Below, in pieces: positions 8,561-17,474 of a stretch of DNA of 64,000 nucleotides. Made by a program: the position numbers and the translations under genes. The DNA lies in assembly GCF_000172155.1 (NCBI RefSeq), contig NZ_ABIZ01000001.1, forward strand, positions 6,357,105 to 6,421,104. Reading direction: 5' to 3'. The notes beneath the pieces were generated by a model that was given only the letters and a program-made list of their open reading frames with translations, did not search any database and was not told the origin of the DNA. The first letter of the stretch is position 1, and every line of letters begins with the position of its first letter. The stretch comes from Verrucomicrobium spinosum DSM 4136 = JCM 18804 (lineage in GTDB: Bacteria; Verrucomicrobiota; Verrucomicrobiia; Verrucomicrobiales; Verrucomicrobiaceae).

Positions 8561-9697
8561 ATGAAGCGCTTCCTCTTCAATCTTCACTCCTGGATGGGCC
8601 TGATCGCCGCGCTGGGACTCATTGTTATCGGTCTCACGGGCAGCATCCTTGTCTTCAATGAGGAGATTGACCGGAACATGGCACCGGGAGAAGTCATCGT
8701 GAGCCCGACCCCCGAAGGGAGGCTGCCTTACGATGCCCTCCTCGCCAGTGTGCGCAAAGCCGTCCCCGGCTACGTCGTCACGGGGTGGTCAGTCGCTAAT
8801 TCTCCCACCAAGGCAGACCAGTTCTACGTGGTGCAGGAGGGCACTAGCGAATGGCGCTCTGTGAGGGCGAACCCGTACACGGGTGAAGTCCGGGGTACAC
8901 CCACGGAGTCCAGCAAGACGCTGACGGGCTGGCTTCTGGAGCTGCACTACACGCTCTTTGCAGATCACGCGGGACTGATCATCGCTGGCTTGTTCGCCAC
9001 GCTGCTGTTCTTTCTTGGCGTCACCGGCGTCTGGTTGTACCGGGGGTTCTGGAAGACGCTCTTCCTGCTGCGCTGGGGTCGCAGTGCCCGCATCTTCTTC
9101 TCAGACACTCACAAGATGGTGGGCATCACCACCGTGGTGTTTAATCTGATCCTGGGCTTCACCGGAGCCTGGTGGAACTTCAGCCACATCTTGCATCACA
9201 TGCTGGAAGAAGAGCATGTAGAAGAAGATCCTCCGATACATCGCACCTTCGAGGCCCCTGGCACCTCCATCGACGCGCTGATCGCCAAGGCGGAAGCCAA
9301 AGCCGCCGACTACATCCCCGGCTATATCTCCCTGCCTACCACTGAGAAGGATGACCTCGTTTCCTACGGCAAGCTGGCGTCCTATGGCCCCTTCCGCAGC
9401 AACTATGGAAGCGTCGCCACCTTTGATGCCAAGTCTGGTGAGCTCAAGGACTTCACCGATGTGAGCCAAGGGGGGGCTTGGGCTCAAATTCTGGACAGCT
9501 TCACCCCTTTGCACTACGGCACCTTTGGCGGCCTTCCGGTGAAGATCCTCTGGTGCATTGGCGGCCTCGCCCCCGGCATCCTTTCCATCACAGGCTTCCT
9601 CATGTGGTACAAGCGCAAGTTTCCCAAACGCCGGAAACAAACCGTGAGTGAACCCGTGGGTGCCCGCGAAAAAGGCGAACTGGAACCAGCCAACTGA
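8561..9697 (+). CDS. PepSY-associated TM helix domain protein (putative ferric reductase-type membrane protein)
   Basis: A 378-residue inner-membrane protein of the PepSY_TM family. The N-terminal motif RFLFNLHSWMGLIAALGLI, the two periplasmic PepSY-like segments and four hydrophobic helices (for example LIIAGLFATLLFFLGVTGVW and VVFNLILGFTGAWW) are diagnostic. The conserved His residues at LHYTLFADH, DTHKMVG and HILHHML may bind haem or metal. Members usually sit beside siderophore receptor genes and are thought to reduce imported ferric siderophores. The genes downstream fit that role. The tail is charged and low-complexity. The start is an ATG preceded by the candidate operator at 8424-8458. 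Confidence 0.88.
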   Translation: MKRFLFNLHSWMGLIAALGLIVIGLTGSILVFNEEIDRNMAPGEVIVSPTPEGRLPYDALLASVRKAVPGYVVTGWSVANSPTKADQFYVVQEGTSEWRSVRANPYTGEVRGTPTESSKTLTGWLLELHYTLFADHAGLIIAGLFATLLFFLGVTGVWLYRGFWKTLFLLRWGRSARIFFSDTHKMVGITTVVFNLILGFTGAWWNFSHILHHMLEEEHVEEDPPIHRTFEAPGTSIDALIAKAEAKAADYIPGYISLPTTEKDDLVSYGKLASYGPFRSNYGSVATFDAKSGELKDFTDVSQGGAWAQILDSFTPLHYGTFGGLPVKILWCIGGLAPGILSITGFLMWYKRKFPKRRKQTVSEPVGAREKGELEPAN

Positions 9698-10020
9698 TCC
9701 GGTTTTAAAAAGCAAATCCTCCGAGCCCGTGTCAGTTCTCAAAACGGCCTGTGTCCGGGAAGCTCGGGGAGAGCACGCAGCACATGACATCACATCCGCC
9801 TGACGTTGAGGTGGTGATGGCGGTGGGGAGGAAGCGGATGCAGAAGCCCCCCCCACCTGATCATCTTCTTCGGAAGTACCCAACGTTGGCCTGTGTTAGA
9901 GATCCCCGCTGGGGATCAACTTCGAGCTGAGACGGGCACCTCCAGATAGGTGCAAGCGATGGCTTGATGCTTCACCAGCGATCGTCTCAAACACGTCCTC
10001 GGGAAAACTCCCTTCCCCCA
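9698..10020. repeat. Gene-free stretch holding a dispersed repeat (about 9793-9928)
   Basis: No gene was seen. The section 9793-9928, read on the minus strand, matches 63217-63330 in several blocks: TCGAAG-TGATCCCCAGCGGG, GATGATCAGGTGGG, and CTTCCCCCAC-like with CACGTCAG. It also matches part of 34798-34890 (CACCGCCAT-AC and CATCAGGCGGATG). The central palindrome is GATCCCCGCTGGGGATC at 9901-9917. See the copies at 34756-35134 and 62909-63464. Confidence 0.65.
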
Positions 10021-10998
10021 TCACTTCAGATAGCTCTGCCAGGCTTTGGCACTGGCCTCGCCGGGGAACCAGCAGGCGATGCGTTTGTTTCCTTTGAAGT
10101 CCTTGTAGGGGGCGACCTCCTTCGTGCCCAGATCTCCCAACCAGCCATCCTGATCCTTGATCTTGATCAGGCCCGGCCCGCTCCCGCCCGTGCTCCGGGT
10201 GGTCCGTTGCCCCAGAGCTGGCCGACCCGTCTCTGCCGCAGGGTTTGCGGCCCCCAGTCGGAGTGTGATGGCATCGTCCATGAACGGACGGATGGCCTCC
10301 AGGGTTTTCCCCGCTTCATGGCCTTCATTGGGATGATCACCGATGGCCCACACCGCACCACTTTTGCGCGCCTGGGTCCAGGAGTCCTGGTTGCTCTTGC
10401 GCCAGTCTGGCTTCTCCTTTGCCCCCGTCGTGAGGAGCACTGGCACCTCCAGTGCGTCGCGCACGTCAGACGGGCCTCCTGCGGTGGCCTTCGTCACGGC
10501 CATCACCACCACCCGCTTGGAGTGCAATCCCGTGAAAACCCGGCTCAAGTTTGCCCCCGCTGAGTGCCCCCAGAAAGCAAGCGGCCCCGTCGCGATCTCC
10601 GGATGCTGCGCAACCTTCGCCGCCTCCGCCAAGGCCTTTTCCAGAAGTTCCACAGTGGCCGGCATCATCTGATACCCCGCCTCTTGATCATCGTCCTTCA
10701 GGTTGCACGCCAGCAACGCAAAGCCGTTCTTGGTCGCCCAAGCCTGCCAGTTCGCATCGCCCGCCAGACCACGACCGTCCCCGTTTTTGCCCGGAATGAG
10801 GAAGAGCGTACCCCGCAACATCCTGACATCATCCGGGGACCAAACTCGAAACTGGGCTGCCTCCAGATCGAGAGGAGTCTGGGGACCGAGATCGATTTCA
10901 CCGCCGCCCGCCACAAGTTTCGAGCCAGTCGATACCACAAGGGAAACGACCACAATCAACGCGAATCGTTTAAAAGGAATGATTTGCGTCAATTTCAT
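10021..10998 (-). CDS. Secreted alpha/beta-hydrolase-like protein in the iron-uptake island
   Basis: A protein of about 325 residues with a signal peptide (MKLTQIIPFKRFALIVVVSL). The nucleophile elbow is GHSAGANLSRV, preceded by a strand giving FLIPGKNGDG, the usual oxyanion region, so it is probably a serine hydrolase or esterase with the alpha/beta fold. A late GDHPNEGHEAGK segment offers the catalytic His. The C-terminal part (DQDGWLGDLGTKEVAPY onward) is an unrecognised extension. An upstream TTG at 11034 is possible, but the ATG at 10998 gives a clean signal peptide. It is divergent from the TonB receptor and shares its upstream region, so a role in hydrolysing imported siderophores is a reasonable but unproven guess. 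Confidence 0.75.
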   Translation of the reverse strand: MKLTQIIPFKRFALIVVVSLVVSTGSKLVAGGGEIDLGPQTPLDLEAAQFRVWSPDDVRMLRGTLFLIPGKNGDGRGLAGDANWQAWATKNGFALLACNLKDDDQEAGYQMMPATVELLEKALAEAAKVAQHPEIATGPLAFWGHSAGANLSRVFTGLHSKRVVVMAVTKATAGGPSDVRDALEVPVLLTTGAKEKPDWRKSNQDSWTQARKSGAVWAIGDHPNEGHEAGKTLEAIRPFMDDAITLRLGAANPAAETGRPALGQRTTRSTGGSGPGLIKIKDQDGWLGDLGTKEVAPYKDFKGNKRIACWFPGEASAKAWQSYLK

Positions 10999-11123
10999 GT
11001 TTGTATTTTCTCGACAGAAAAGCATAAAACTCAAGTTTTACCAAGTTAATTCGAGGAACACTTCTTGACCAAGGCCGGGCTAAAAAAGGTGACAATCCGA
11101 TCAGAAACGGGATTGACTATCTG

Positions 11124-11161
11124 TTGCGACTGCGTCTTGATTGCGACGCAATTGAGACCCA
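11124..11161. promoter_or_regulatory. Candidate operator between the hydrolase and the TonB receptor
   Basis: ATTGCGACGCAAT (11140-11152) is a palindrome around one central base and is preceded by the related TTGCGACTGCGTC (11124-11136). It runs into TTGAGACCCA (11152-11161), the 10-mer also found at 8441-8450 upstream of the PepSY gene. The location suits control of both divergent genes. A Fur-like iron repressor is the obvious candidate but is not shown. Confidence 0.45.
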
Positions 11162-11259
11162 ATCGCGCCTACTCCCCTCAAGGGCCGGTCAGCATCTCTT
11201 TTGCACTCTCACAACAACCTGTTCCGCCCGGCACCAACCGGCGGAAGTCCCGCACATAA

Positions 11260-13542
11260 ATGAAGCAACGCAACTCATCCAAGACCAAGCGTCAGCGCAT
11301 CGCCCGCGAAAGCGTGGCGGTCACGACGCTTCTCGCCACCGCCAGTTCTCTGACGGCTCAGACCGCCCCGGCTCCCGCTCCAGCTTCCGAACCGACTGGC
11401 ACCCAGCAGCTTCCTGAGGTCGTCGTTTCCGGCGCTCAGGTGCCGCTTTACAAGCCCCAGGCAGTGTCTTCTCCGAAGTACACCGGCCCCCTTCGCGACG
11501 TTCCCCAGACCATCACGGTCATCCCGCAGGAACTCATGAAGGAACAAGGTGCCACGTCTCTGCGCGATGTGCTCCGCAACGTCCCCGGCATCAGCATCCA
11601 GGCGGGTGAAGGCGGCGGCGGCCCTGCTGGCGACAACTTGTCCATCCGCGGCTTCAACGCCAAGACGGACCTCTTCATCGATGGCGTTCGCGACTTCGGC
11701 GGTTATTCCCGCGACCCCTTCAACATTGAGCAGGTGGAAGTGGTGAAAGGCCCGTCCTCCACCAACGCCGGGCGTGGATCCACCGGTGGCTCCGTCAACC
11801 TCTCCACGAAGCAGGCCAAGCTTGATCCCTTCTACAGCGGTGAATTCACCGGCGGCTCGGACAATCTGTTCCGCAGCACGATCGACATCAACCAGCCGCT
11901 CTGGGTGAATGAAGGCAACCCTGGCGTGCAGGGCACCGTAGGCGGCAAGGGTGCCAAGGCCGTCCAGCCCGTCGCTCCCACGCCGACCACCGGCTCCGCC
12001 CTCCGCATCAACGGATTGTACCACACCCAGGATCTTCCTGGCCGTGACTACGTGGAAAACGAGCGCTGGGGCGCTGCCGCCTCCCTCGTTTTCGGTTTGG
12101 GCACCGACACCCGTCTGTCCCTGAACTACCTGTACCTTGAGCAGCACAACGTGCCGGACTACGGGATCCCCTGGATTCCTGAAACCGTCACCGATCCCCG
12201 CCTCACGAAGTACCACAACAAGGCGGCCCCGGTCTCCTACAGCAACTTCTACGGCATCCTGGACCGAGACTACGAAGATATCGTGACCCACATCGCCACG
12301 GCGATCCTTGAGCACGACTTCTCCGCCAACCTCAAGCTGCGCAACGTGACCCGCGCCGGACTCACCACACGGGACTCCGTGACCACGGCTCCCCGCTTCG
12401 CAGGCACCGGCTCCACTCTGAACCGGCAGTTCCAGTCCCGCGACCAGGAAGACGGCATCCTCTCCAACCAGACGAACTTGATCGCCGAGTTCGACACCGG
12501 TGCCCTCAAGCACACGCTCACCACGGGTGTGGAATTTTCCTGGGAACAATCGGAAAACAAAGCCCGCGTAGCTGACGCAGCTCCCCAGACGGACCTGTTT
12601 CACCCGAACGCCCTCGACCCCTACACCGGCACGATCCGCTACAACGGTGCCCGCCAGGAAGCTGATGTGTTCTCCGCTGCCGTTTACCTCTTCGACAAAG
12701 TCGAGCTGGGTGAACACTGGGAAATCAACGGCGGTCTGCGCTATGACTACATCGACACGGACTACACCTCCGTGGACGACCATGGCTCCAGCACCGACCT
12801 CAACCGTGAAGACAACCTTCTCAGCTGGAGAGCCGCCCTCGTGTTCAAGCCCGCCGACAACGGCAGCGTGTACTTTGCCTACGGCACCTCCTTCAACCCG
12901 GCTACCGAACTGCTCGTGAGCAGCTCCGCATCCTCGATCATCAACCAGTTCGACACCGATCCGGAAGAAAATCGCAGCTATGAACTCGGCACCAAATGGG
13001 ACCTCCTCGACGAGAAACTGTCCTTCACCGCCGCCCTGTTCCGCACGGAGAAGTCCAACGCCCGCACCGCAGACCCGGCCGATCCTACCGCGTTTGAGCT
13101 GAGCGGCGAGCAAGTGGTGCAGGGCTTCGAAGTGGGCTTTGCCGGTACCATCACCGACAACTGGCGCATCTTCGCGGGGTACACCTACCTCGACAGCGAG
13201 ATTGAAGAGTCCCTCAACCCGGAAGAAGTGGGCAAGCACGTGTCCAACACGCCTGAGCACTCCTTCAACCTGTGGACGGTCTATGACCTTCCCGCTGGCT
13301 TCCAGATCGGTGCCGGTGCCCAGTTCGTGGACTCCCGCTTCAACAACAACATCAACCAGCGTCTCGCTCCCAGCTACTGGGTCTTCGACGCGATGGTGGG
13401 GTACAAGGTCAACGAGAACGTCTCGCTCCGCGTGAACTTCTACAACCTGGCTGATGAAGAGTACATCGACCGCGTGGGCGGTGGCCACTTCGTCCCAGGC
13501 GCCGGCCGCTCCGTGGCCGTCTCCGCTGCGATCAAGTTCTAA
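11260..13542 (+). CDS. TonB-dependent siderophore receptor (Fiu/catecholate type)
   Basis: A 760-residue outer-membrane receptor. A signal region (AVTTLLATASSLTAQ) is followed by a Pro/Ala linker, a TonB-box-like LPEVVVSG, and the plug domain (PLRDVPQTITVIPQELMKEQ, SIRGFNAKTDLFIDGVRDFG, EQVEVVKGPSSTNAGRGSTG). A 22-strand barrel ends in the expected aromatic residue (AVSAAIKF). The strand VSLRVNFYNLADEEYIDRVG is typical of ferric siderophore receptors. The plug resembles Fiu/PiuA receptors for catecholates, and the PiuC-type gene downstream supports this. It lies 47 bases upstream of that gene, probably in one operon, with the candidate operator about 100 bases before the ATG. Confidence 0.95.
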   Translation: MKQRNSSKTKRQRIARESVAVTTLLATASSLTAQTAPAPAPASEPTGTQQLPEVVVSGAQVPLYKPQAVSSPKYTGPLRDVPQTITVIPQELMKEQGATSLRDVLRNVPGISIQAGEGGGGPAGDNLSIRGFNAKTDLFIDGVRDFGGYSRDPFNIEQVEVVKGPSSTNAGRGSTGGSVNLSTKQAKLDPFYSGEFTGGSDNLFRSTIDINQPLWVNEGNPGVQGTVGGKGAKAVQPVAPTPTTGSALRINGLYHTQDLPGRDYVENERWGAAASLVFGLGTDTRLSLNYLYLEQHNVPDYGIPWIPETVTDPRLTKYHNKAAPVSYSNFYGILDRDYEDIVTHIATAILEHDFSANLKLRNVTRAGLTTRDSVTTAPRFAGTGSTLNRQFQSRDQEDGILSNQTNLIAEFDTGALKHTLTTGVEFSWEQSENKARVADAAPQTDLFHPNALDPYTGTIRYNGARQEADVFSAAVYLFDKVELGEHWEINGGLRYDYIDTDYTSVDDHGSSTDLNREDNLLSWRAALVFKPADNGSVYFAYGTSFNPATELLVSSSASSIINQFDTDPEENRSYELGTKWDLLDEKLSFTAALFRTEKSNARTADPADPTAFELSGEQVVQGFEVGFAGTITDNWRIFAGYTYLDSEIEESLNPEEVGKHVSNTPEHSFNLWTVYDLPAGFQIGAGAQFVDSRFNNNINQRLAPSYWVFDAMVGYKVNENVSLRVNFYNLADEEYIDRVGGGHFVPGAGRSVAVSAAIKF

Positions 13543-13589
13543 GCTCGCATCCCTCCAGACATAGACATCTGTTTAAATAGCCTTACTCC

Positions 13590-14282
13590 ATGCTGATTCG
13601 CATCCCTGACGTTCTCACCCCTGAACAGGTAAAACACGCCAGAGCGCTGCTGGACAAGGCGGAGTGGACTGATGGCCGGGCAACCACCGGCTATCAGTCC
13701 GCCAAAACTAAAAACAACATGCAGCTCCCCGAGGGGCATCCCGTCGCCAAAGAGCTGGGAGGCCTGATCTTGGAAGCACTGGGCCGGAACTCCCTTTTCA
13801 TGGCCGCGGCGCTCCCACTCCGGGTCCTGCCTCCCATGTTCAACAGTTATGCGGGAGGCCAGGCTTTTGGCACCCATGTGGACAATGCCATCCGGCAGAT
13901 TCCTGGCACCGGCCAGCGCATCCGTACAGACATCTCAGCCACGCTGTTTTTCAGCGAACCCGAGGACTATGACGGCGGGGAACTCACCATTGAAGACACC
14001 TACGGTGTCCAACAGGTGAAGCTGCCCGCAGGACACATGGTCCTTTACCCTTCCACAAGCCTCCACCAAGTGACCCCGGTCACACGTGGGGCGCGTGTCA
14101 GTTCGTTCTTCTGGATCCAGAGCATGATCCGTGATGACGGCCAGCGGTCCCTCCTGTTTGACCTTGATCTGTCCATCCAACGGCTGGCACGGGATCTCGC
14201 AGGAAACCCTGCCGCGGACAAGACTGCGGTCCAGCTTACCGGCGTGTATCACAACCTTCTGCGGCAGTGGGCGGAAATGTGA
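13590..14282 (+). CDS. piuC: PiuC/YbiX-type Fe(II)/2-oxoglutarate-dependent PKHD hydroxylase
   Basis: A 230-residue cytoplasmic dioxygenase of the PiuC family, which is regularly encoded beside catecholate siderophore receptors. The iron-binding facial triad is visible: HVD at about residues 96-98 (FGTHVDNAI) and the distal His about 159 in [10 protein letters not shown], with the 2-oxoglutarate-binding Arg in [11 protein letters not shown]. The opening [18 protein letters not shown] and the block [20 protein letters not shown] match full-length family members, so the ATG start and the length look right. It is co-directional with the receptor (47-base gap). Its substrate in iron metabolism is not established for the family. 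Confidence 0.94.
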   Translation: MLIRIPDVLTPEQVKHARALLDKAEWTDGRATTGYQSAKTKNNMQLPEGHPVAKELGGLILEALGRNSLFMAAALPLRVLPPMFNSYAGGQAFGTHVDNAIRQIPGTGQRIRTDISATLFFSEPEDYDGGELTIEDTYGVQQVKLPAGHMVLYPSTSLHQVTPVTRGARVSSFFWIQSMIRDDGQRSLLFDLDLSIQRLARDLAGNPAADKTAVQLTGVYHNLLRQWAEM

Positions 14283-14316
14283 TGACGGCGTGAGCCTCCA
14301 GATGAAACTTCTCTAC

Positions 14317-14346
14317 GTGACGGCACACCGGACAGGGTGCCGTCAC
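14317..14346 (+). terminator. Perfect 10-bp hairpin after piuC
   Basis: GTGACGGCAC (14317-14326) pairs exactly with GTGCCGTCAC (14337-14346). The following bases are TTGCATATTC with no T-run, so it may attenuate rather than end transcription into the next PepSY gene. Confidence 0.4.
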
Positions 14347-14395
14347 TTGCATATTCACCTCATTTCAGTTGCTCGTAGGAAAAACTGCCTTCTTC

Positions 14396-15535
14396 ATGAC
14401 CGCCGTCGTTCGACTCCTTCGCAAAACCATTTTCTGGCTGCACCTCATCGCGGGCTGCGCAGCGGGCATGGTCATCCTGCTCATGTCCCTCACGGGTGCC
14501 ACGCTCATGTACGAGCGACAGATCCTGGAGTGGGTGGACGGTTACCAAGTCACACCCACGGTCAACGCCAGCCGACTGCCACTGGAAGAACTGGCGGCAA
14601 AGGCCACTGCGGCCAATCCCAAACAAGCCCTGACCGCATTGACAGTGGAGTCCGATGCCCACGCCGCCGTGATGCTTTCGTATGGCCGTGAAGCCACGCT
14701 ATACGCCAACCCCTTCACAGGAGAACTTCTGGGCGCAGGGGCAGCGAAAGCGCGGGACTTCTTCCATTTCGTCACGGAACTGCATCGCTGGCTGGCCTTG
14801 GAAGGCACGTCACGCGACACCGGCAAGGCCATTACCGGTGCCGCCTGTCTCGTCTTCCTGTTCCTCGTGATCAGCGGTCTCTACCTGTGGTTCCCCCGCC
14901 GTTTCACCTGGCATTTCATCAGGCGCATTATTTCCTTTGACCGCCGGCTGACGGGCCGAGCCCGGGATTGGAACTGGCACAACGTCTTTGGCTTCTGGGC
15001 CTGCCTTCCCCTCCTGTTCATCATTCTCACCGGGCTCGTCATGGCCTATCCATGGGCGAACAATCTTCTCTTCACCCTCACCGGCAATCCACCGCCCCCG
15101 CCTCGCGCCCAGCAGGCCCGGCCTCAGGGCGGGAAACCCGAGCCCGTGGCATTGAGCGGCCTCAACCACGCGTGGGACACCGCCGTGGCCAAGGTGCCCA
15201 CCTGGCAGAGCATCACCGTCCGCCTTCCAGCCAACGCCAAGGCCCCCGCCATGCTCTTCATCAGCGAGAGCCATCAAGGACGCCCCGATCTGAAGTCGCA
15301 GCTCAACGTCAATCTCGCCAGCGGCGAAGTCGTCACCTGGGAGACCTTCTCCACCCACAACCTCGGCAAGCAGTTGCGCTTCTGGGCTCGCTGGGTCCAC
15401 ACAGGTGAAGCTGGTGGCTTCATCGGTCAGACGATTGCAGGACTCGCCGCCCTCTCTGCCGCCGTGCTCGTGTGGACGGGCATTTCCATGTCCTGGCAGC
15501 GCTTCCGGCGTCGCAAGGGCGTGGCGGCGAAGTAG
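14396..15535 (+). CDS. PepSY-associated TM helix domain protein, second copy
   Basis: A 379-residue inner-membrane PepSY_TM protein, more typical of the family than the one at 8561. It has the N-terminal RKTIFWLHLIAGCAAGMVIL with MSLTGATLMYERQI, then the PepSY segment ALTALTVESDAHAAV, the motif FVTELHRWL, the helix ISGLYLWFPRRFTWHF, WHNVFGFWACLPLLFIILTG, and a last helix before WTGISMSWQRFRRR. Conserved His residues in these helices are suspected haem or metal ligands. The ATG at 14396 is preferred over a TTG at 14369. It follows piuC by 113 bases on the same strand and is probably part of the same iron-uptake unit, perhaps as a ferric siderophore reductase. Confidence 0.9.
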   Translation: MTAVVRLLRKTIFWLHLIAGCAAGMVILLMSLTGATLMYERQILEWVDGYQVTPTVNASRLPLEELAAKATAANPKQALTALTVESDAHAAVMLSYGREATLYANPFTGELLGAGAAKARDFFHFVTELHRWLALEGTSRDTGKAITGAACLVFLFLVISGLYLWFPRRFTWHFIRRIISFDRRLTGRARDWNWHNVFGFWACLPLLFIILTGLVMAYPWANNLLFTLTGNPPPPPRAQQARPQGGKPEPVALSGLNHAWDTAVAKVPTWQSITVRLPANAKAPAMLFISESHQGRPDLKSQLNVNLASGEVVTWETFSTHNLGKQLRFWARWVHTGEAGGFIGQTIAGLAALSAAVLVWTGISMSWQRFRRRKGVAAK

Positions 15536-15557
15536 GAATGGTTAGCTCTTGAAAGCG

Positions 15558-15632
15558 GTTTGTAGTTCAAACTTTAGTTTGCCTCAGTCCGCGAAAGACC
15601 ATCTGAAGCAAACTAAAGTTTGAACTACAAAC
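15558..15632. repeat. Perfect 25-bp inverted repeat with 25-base loop
   Basis: The arms 15558-15582 (GTTTGTAGTTCAAACTTTAG...) and 15608-15632 are exact reverse complements. One arm recurs with a single substitution at 49304-49328. It directly follows the PepSY gene on an otherwise gene-free strip and looks like a small mobile hairpin. Confidence 0.75.
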
Positions 15633-15933
15633 AGAGCCCCGCCAAAGCGACTGCAATTCTACGTTGGGTGGGGAGAACAGGGAAACTACTCCGCAGGAGT
15701 TGCGGCGGCCTGGCGGACGCGACCGTATCGTCACTTCCGCGAACCCCACCTCCGCTTCACCTTCATTGGTGCTGGACTCACACAGGACTCCCCAAAGCGG
15801 TGGTTCCCGGTCGCACTCCTAAAACCGACTTCGTCGTCAGGTGTTGAATGAGTTGGACTCTCCCAAATAGCGTCGGCTTGCGATGCCTCAGAACCGCTCG
15901 CCCCGACGGGGATCGTCGGACTACGCCTCAAAC
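15633..15933. other. Gene-free stretch
   Basis: No supported gene. The only visible features are GGGGATCGTCGGACTACGCC near 15908-15927, which resembles the CGGACTACGCC ends of other intergenic palindromes here (for example 45267-45282), and short GC-rich runs. Confidence 0.4.
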
Positions 15934-15970
15934 ACAAAAAAGGCCGGACTTCTGCAAGCCCGGCCCTTTC
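15934..15970 (-). terminator. Intrinsic terminator of the aspartate kinase gene
   Basis: Read on the minus strand, GGCCGGGCTT and AAGTCCGGCC form the stem around GCAG and are followed by TTTTTTGTG. It lies about 26 bases after the lysC stop codon. Confidence 0.85.
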
Positions 15971-15995
15971 AAAACTTCGATGATCGTTAGCCCAA

Positions 15996-17228
15996 TCAGG
16001 CCGTCGGCGCTGCGCCATCCAGGCCGAAGGCCTCGTGCACCACTTTGGCGGCTTTTTCGATTTCCCCTTCCTCGACGGTCACGGCCGTCTTGATTTCACT
16101 GGTGGAGATCATCTGGATGTTGATGCCAGCGTTGGCCAGGGCACCGAACATCTTGCTGGCGACGCCGCTGTGGCTGCGCATGCCGATGCCGACAATGCTA
16201 AGCTTGGCCACACCCGTCTGAGAGCGAAGCTCGACCTTGTCACCCAGCTCAGCCAGCACAGCCTGCAGGGCGGCCTCAGCCTTCGGCAGATCGGCGGCAC
16301 TCAGCGTGAAGCTGATGTCGGTCTCATTGTCCCAGCTCACGTTCTGCACGATCATGTCGATCACGACGCCCGCCTTGTGAATGGCACCGAAGATCTTCGC
16401 GGCCACACCCGGACGGTCCGGCACATCATCAATCGTGATCTTCGCCTGATTGCGCTCAAGGCTCACACCACGGACGACGACGGATTCCATGCCAGGTTCT
16501 TCTTCTTTCACAAGGGTGCCAGGGTTGTTGTTCATGCTGTTGCGCACCTCAAAGCGTACGCCAAATTTCTTTGCAAACTCGACGGAGCGGCTCTGCATCA
16601 CCTTGCTGCCGCTGCTGGCCATCTCCAGCATTTCATCATAGCTGATCACATCGATCTTCTGTGCGGTGGGCACCACACGGGGATCGCAGGTGTAAACGCC
16701 GTCCACATCCGTGTAGATCTGGCAGAGATCCGCCTTCACTGCTGCCGCCATGGCGATCGCCGTAAGGTCCGAACCGCCGCGACCAAGGGTCGTGATGAGG
16801 CCATCCCGGGTCTGCCCCTGGAAGCCAGCCAGAATCACGATATTGCCCTCATCAAGCATCTCGTGGACTTCGGTGGGCGTGATATTGGCGATGCGGGCCT
16901 TCGTGTGCACGCCATCGGTCTGGATACCGGCTTGGGCACCCGTCAGGGATACTGCCTTGCCACCTTGGGCATTGATCGCCATCGCGGTGAGCGCAATGGT
17001 CTGCTGCTCACCCGTGGAGAGCAGCACATCGAGCTCACGCTCCGTCGGGCTCTCAGAGACATCTCTAGCCAGCTTCAGCAGGCTATCGGTGACGCCAGAC
17101 ATGGCGGAGACCACCGCGATCACTTGATGCCCGGACTTCTGAGTCTCCAAGACACGACGTGCCACATTGCGAATGCGCTCGGGCGTGCCCACCGAGGTGC
17201 CACCATATTTCTGAACGATCAATGCCAT
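15996..17228 (-). CDS. lysC: Aspartate kinase with two C-terminal ACT domains
   Basis: Catalyses ATP-dependent phosphorylation of L-aspartate, the first step towards Lys, Thr, Met and diaminopimelate. The start MALIVQKYGGTSVGTPERI contains the KYGGTSVG nucleotide-binding signature. Further hallmarks are STGEQQTIALTAMAI, GFQGQTRDGLITTLGRGGSD and QIYTDVDGVYTCDPRVV. Two ACT regulatory domains follow (KITIDDVPDRPGVAAKIFG and KLSIVGIGMRSHSGVASKMF), consistent with feedback control. The length of 410 residues is normal for the family. The frame stays open further upstream, but the ATG at 17228 gives the family's exact N-terminus. It is transcribed alone with its own terminator. Confidence 0.97.
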   Translation of the reverse strand: MALIVQKYGGTSVGTPERIRNVARRVLETQKSGHQVIAVVSAMSGVTDSLLKLARDVSESPTERELDVLLSTGEQQTIALTAMAINAQGGKAVSLTGAQAGIQTDGVHTKARIANITPTEVHEMLDEGNIVILAGFQGQTRDGLITTLGRGGSDLTAIAMAAAVKADLCQIYTDVDGVYTCDPRVVPTAQKIDVISYDEMLEMASSGSKVMQSRSVEFAKKFGVRFEVRNSMNNNPGTLVKEEEPGMESVVVRGVSLERNQAKITIDDVPDRPGVAAKIFGAIHKAGVVIDMIVQNVSWDNETDISFTLSAADLPKAEAALQAVLAELGDKVELRSQTGVAKLSIVGIGMRSHSGVASKMFGALANAGINIQMISTSEIKTAVTVEEGEIEKAAKVVHEAFGLDGAAPTA

Positions 17229-17474
17229 GTGCTTAGCGTGCGTGCGGAACGTAAAATCCAGCGAAAAGAGCGCGGATTCTGGCACAGACGAAGCAGGGTG
17301 CAAGTGAAGCTTTACGCGGAAGACACCTCCAGCCCACCCCAGATTGCCTTTTGCGCAGTGAGGTCGGCCGGCGCGCCCCCTATCCATCCGCAACGCCATA
17401 TTAGTTTACACCACTGAATTATTTTATTGTATTTATGGTAAACAGGGTTATTATTGCACCATCTCCATACGGTT

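Noticed and set aside
11275-13488. Very long open frame (737 residues) on the minus strand opposite the TonB receptor
   Set aside because: It is antisense to an unambiguous receptor gene and is rich in Val, Gly and Ala with no domain. High GC and codon bias leave the reverse frame open.
16035-17417. 460-residue plus-strand frame opposite aspartate kinase
   Set aside because: His/Asp-rich antisense shadow of lysC with no recognisable motif.
17229-17474. Lysine riboswitch upstream of lysC
   Set aside because: The leader on the minus strand shows no conserved lysine-riboswitch helices by eye, and the AT-rich patch near 17410-17455 looks more like a promoter region of the divergent gene.
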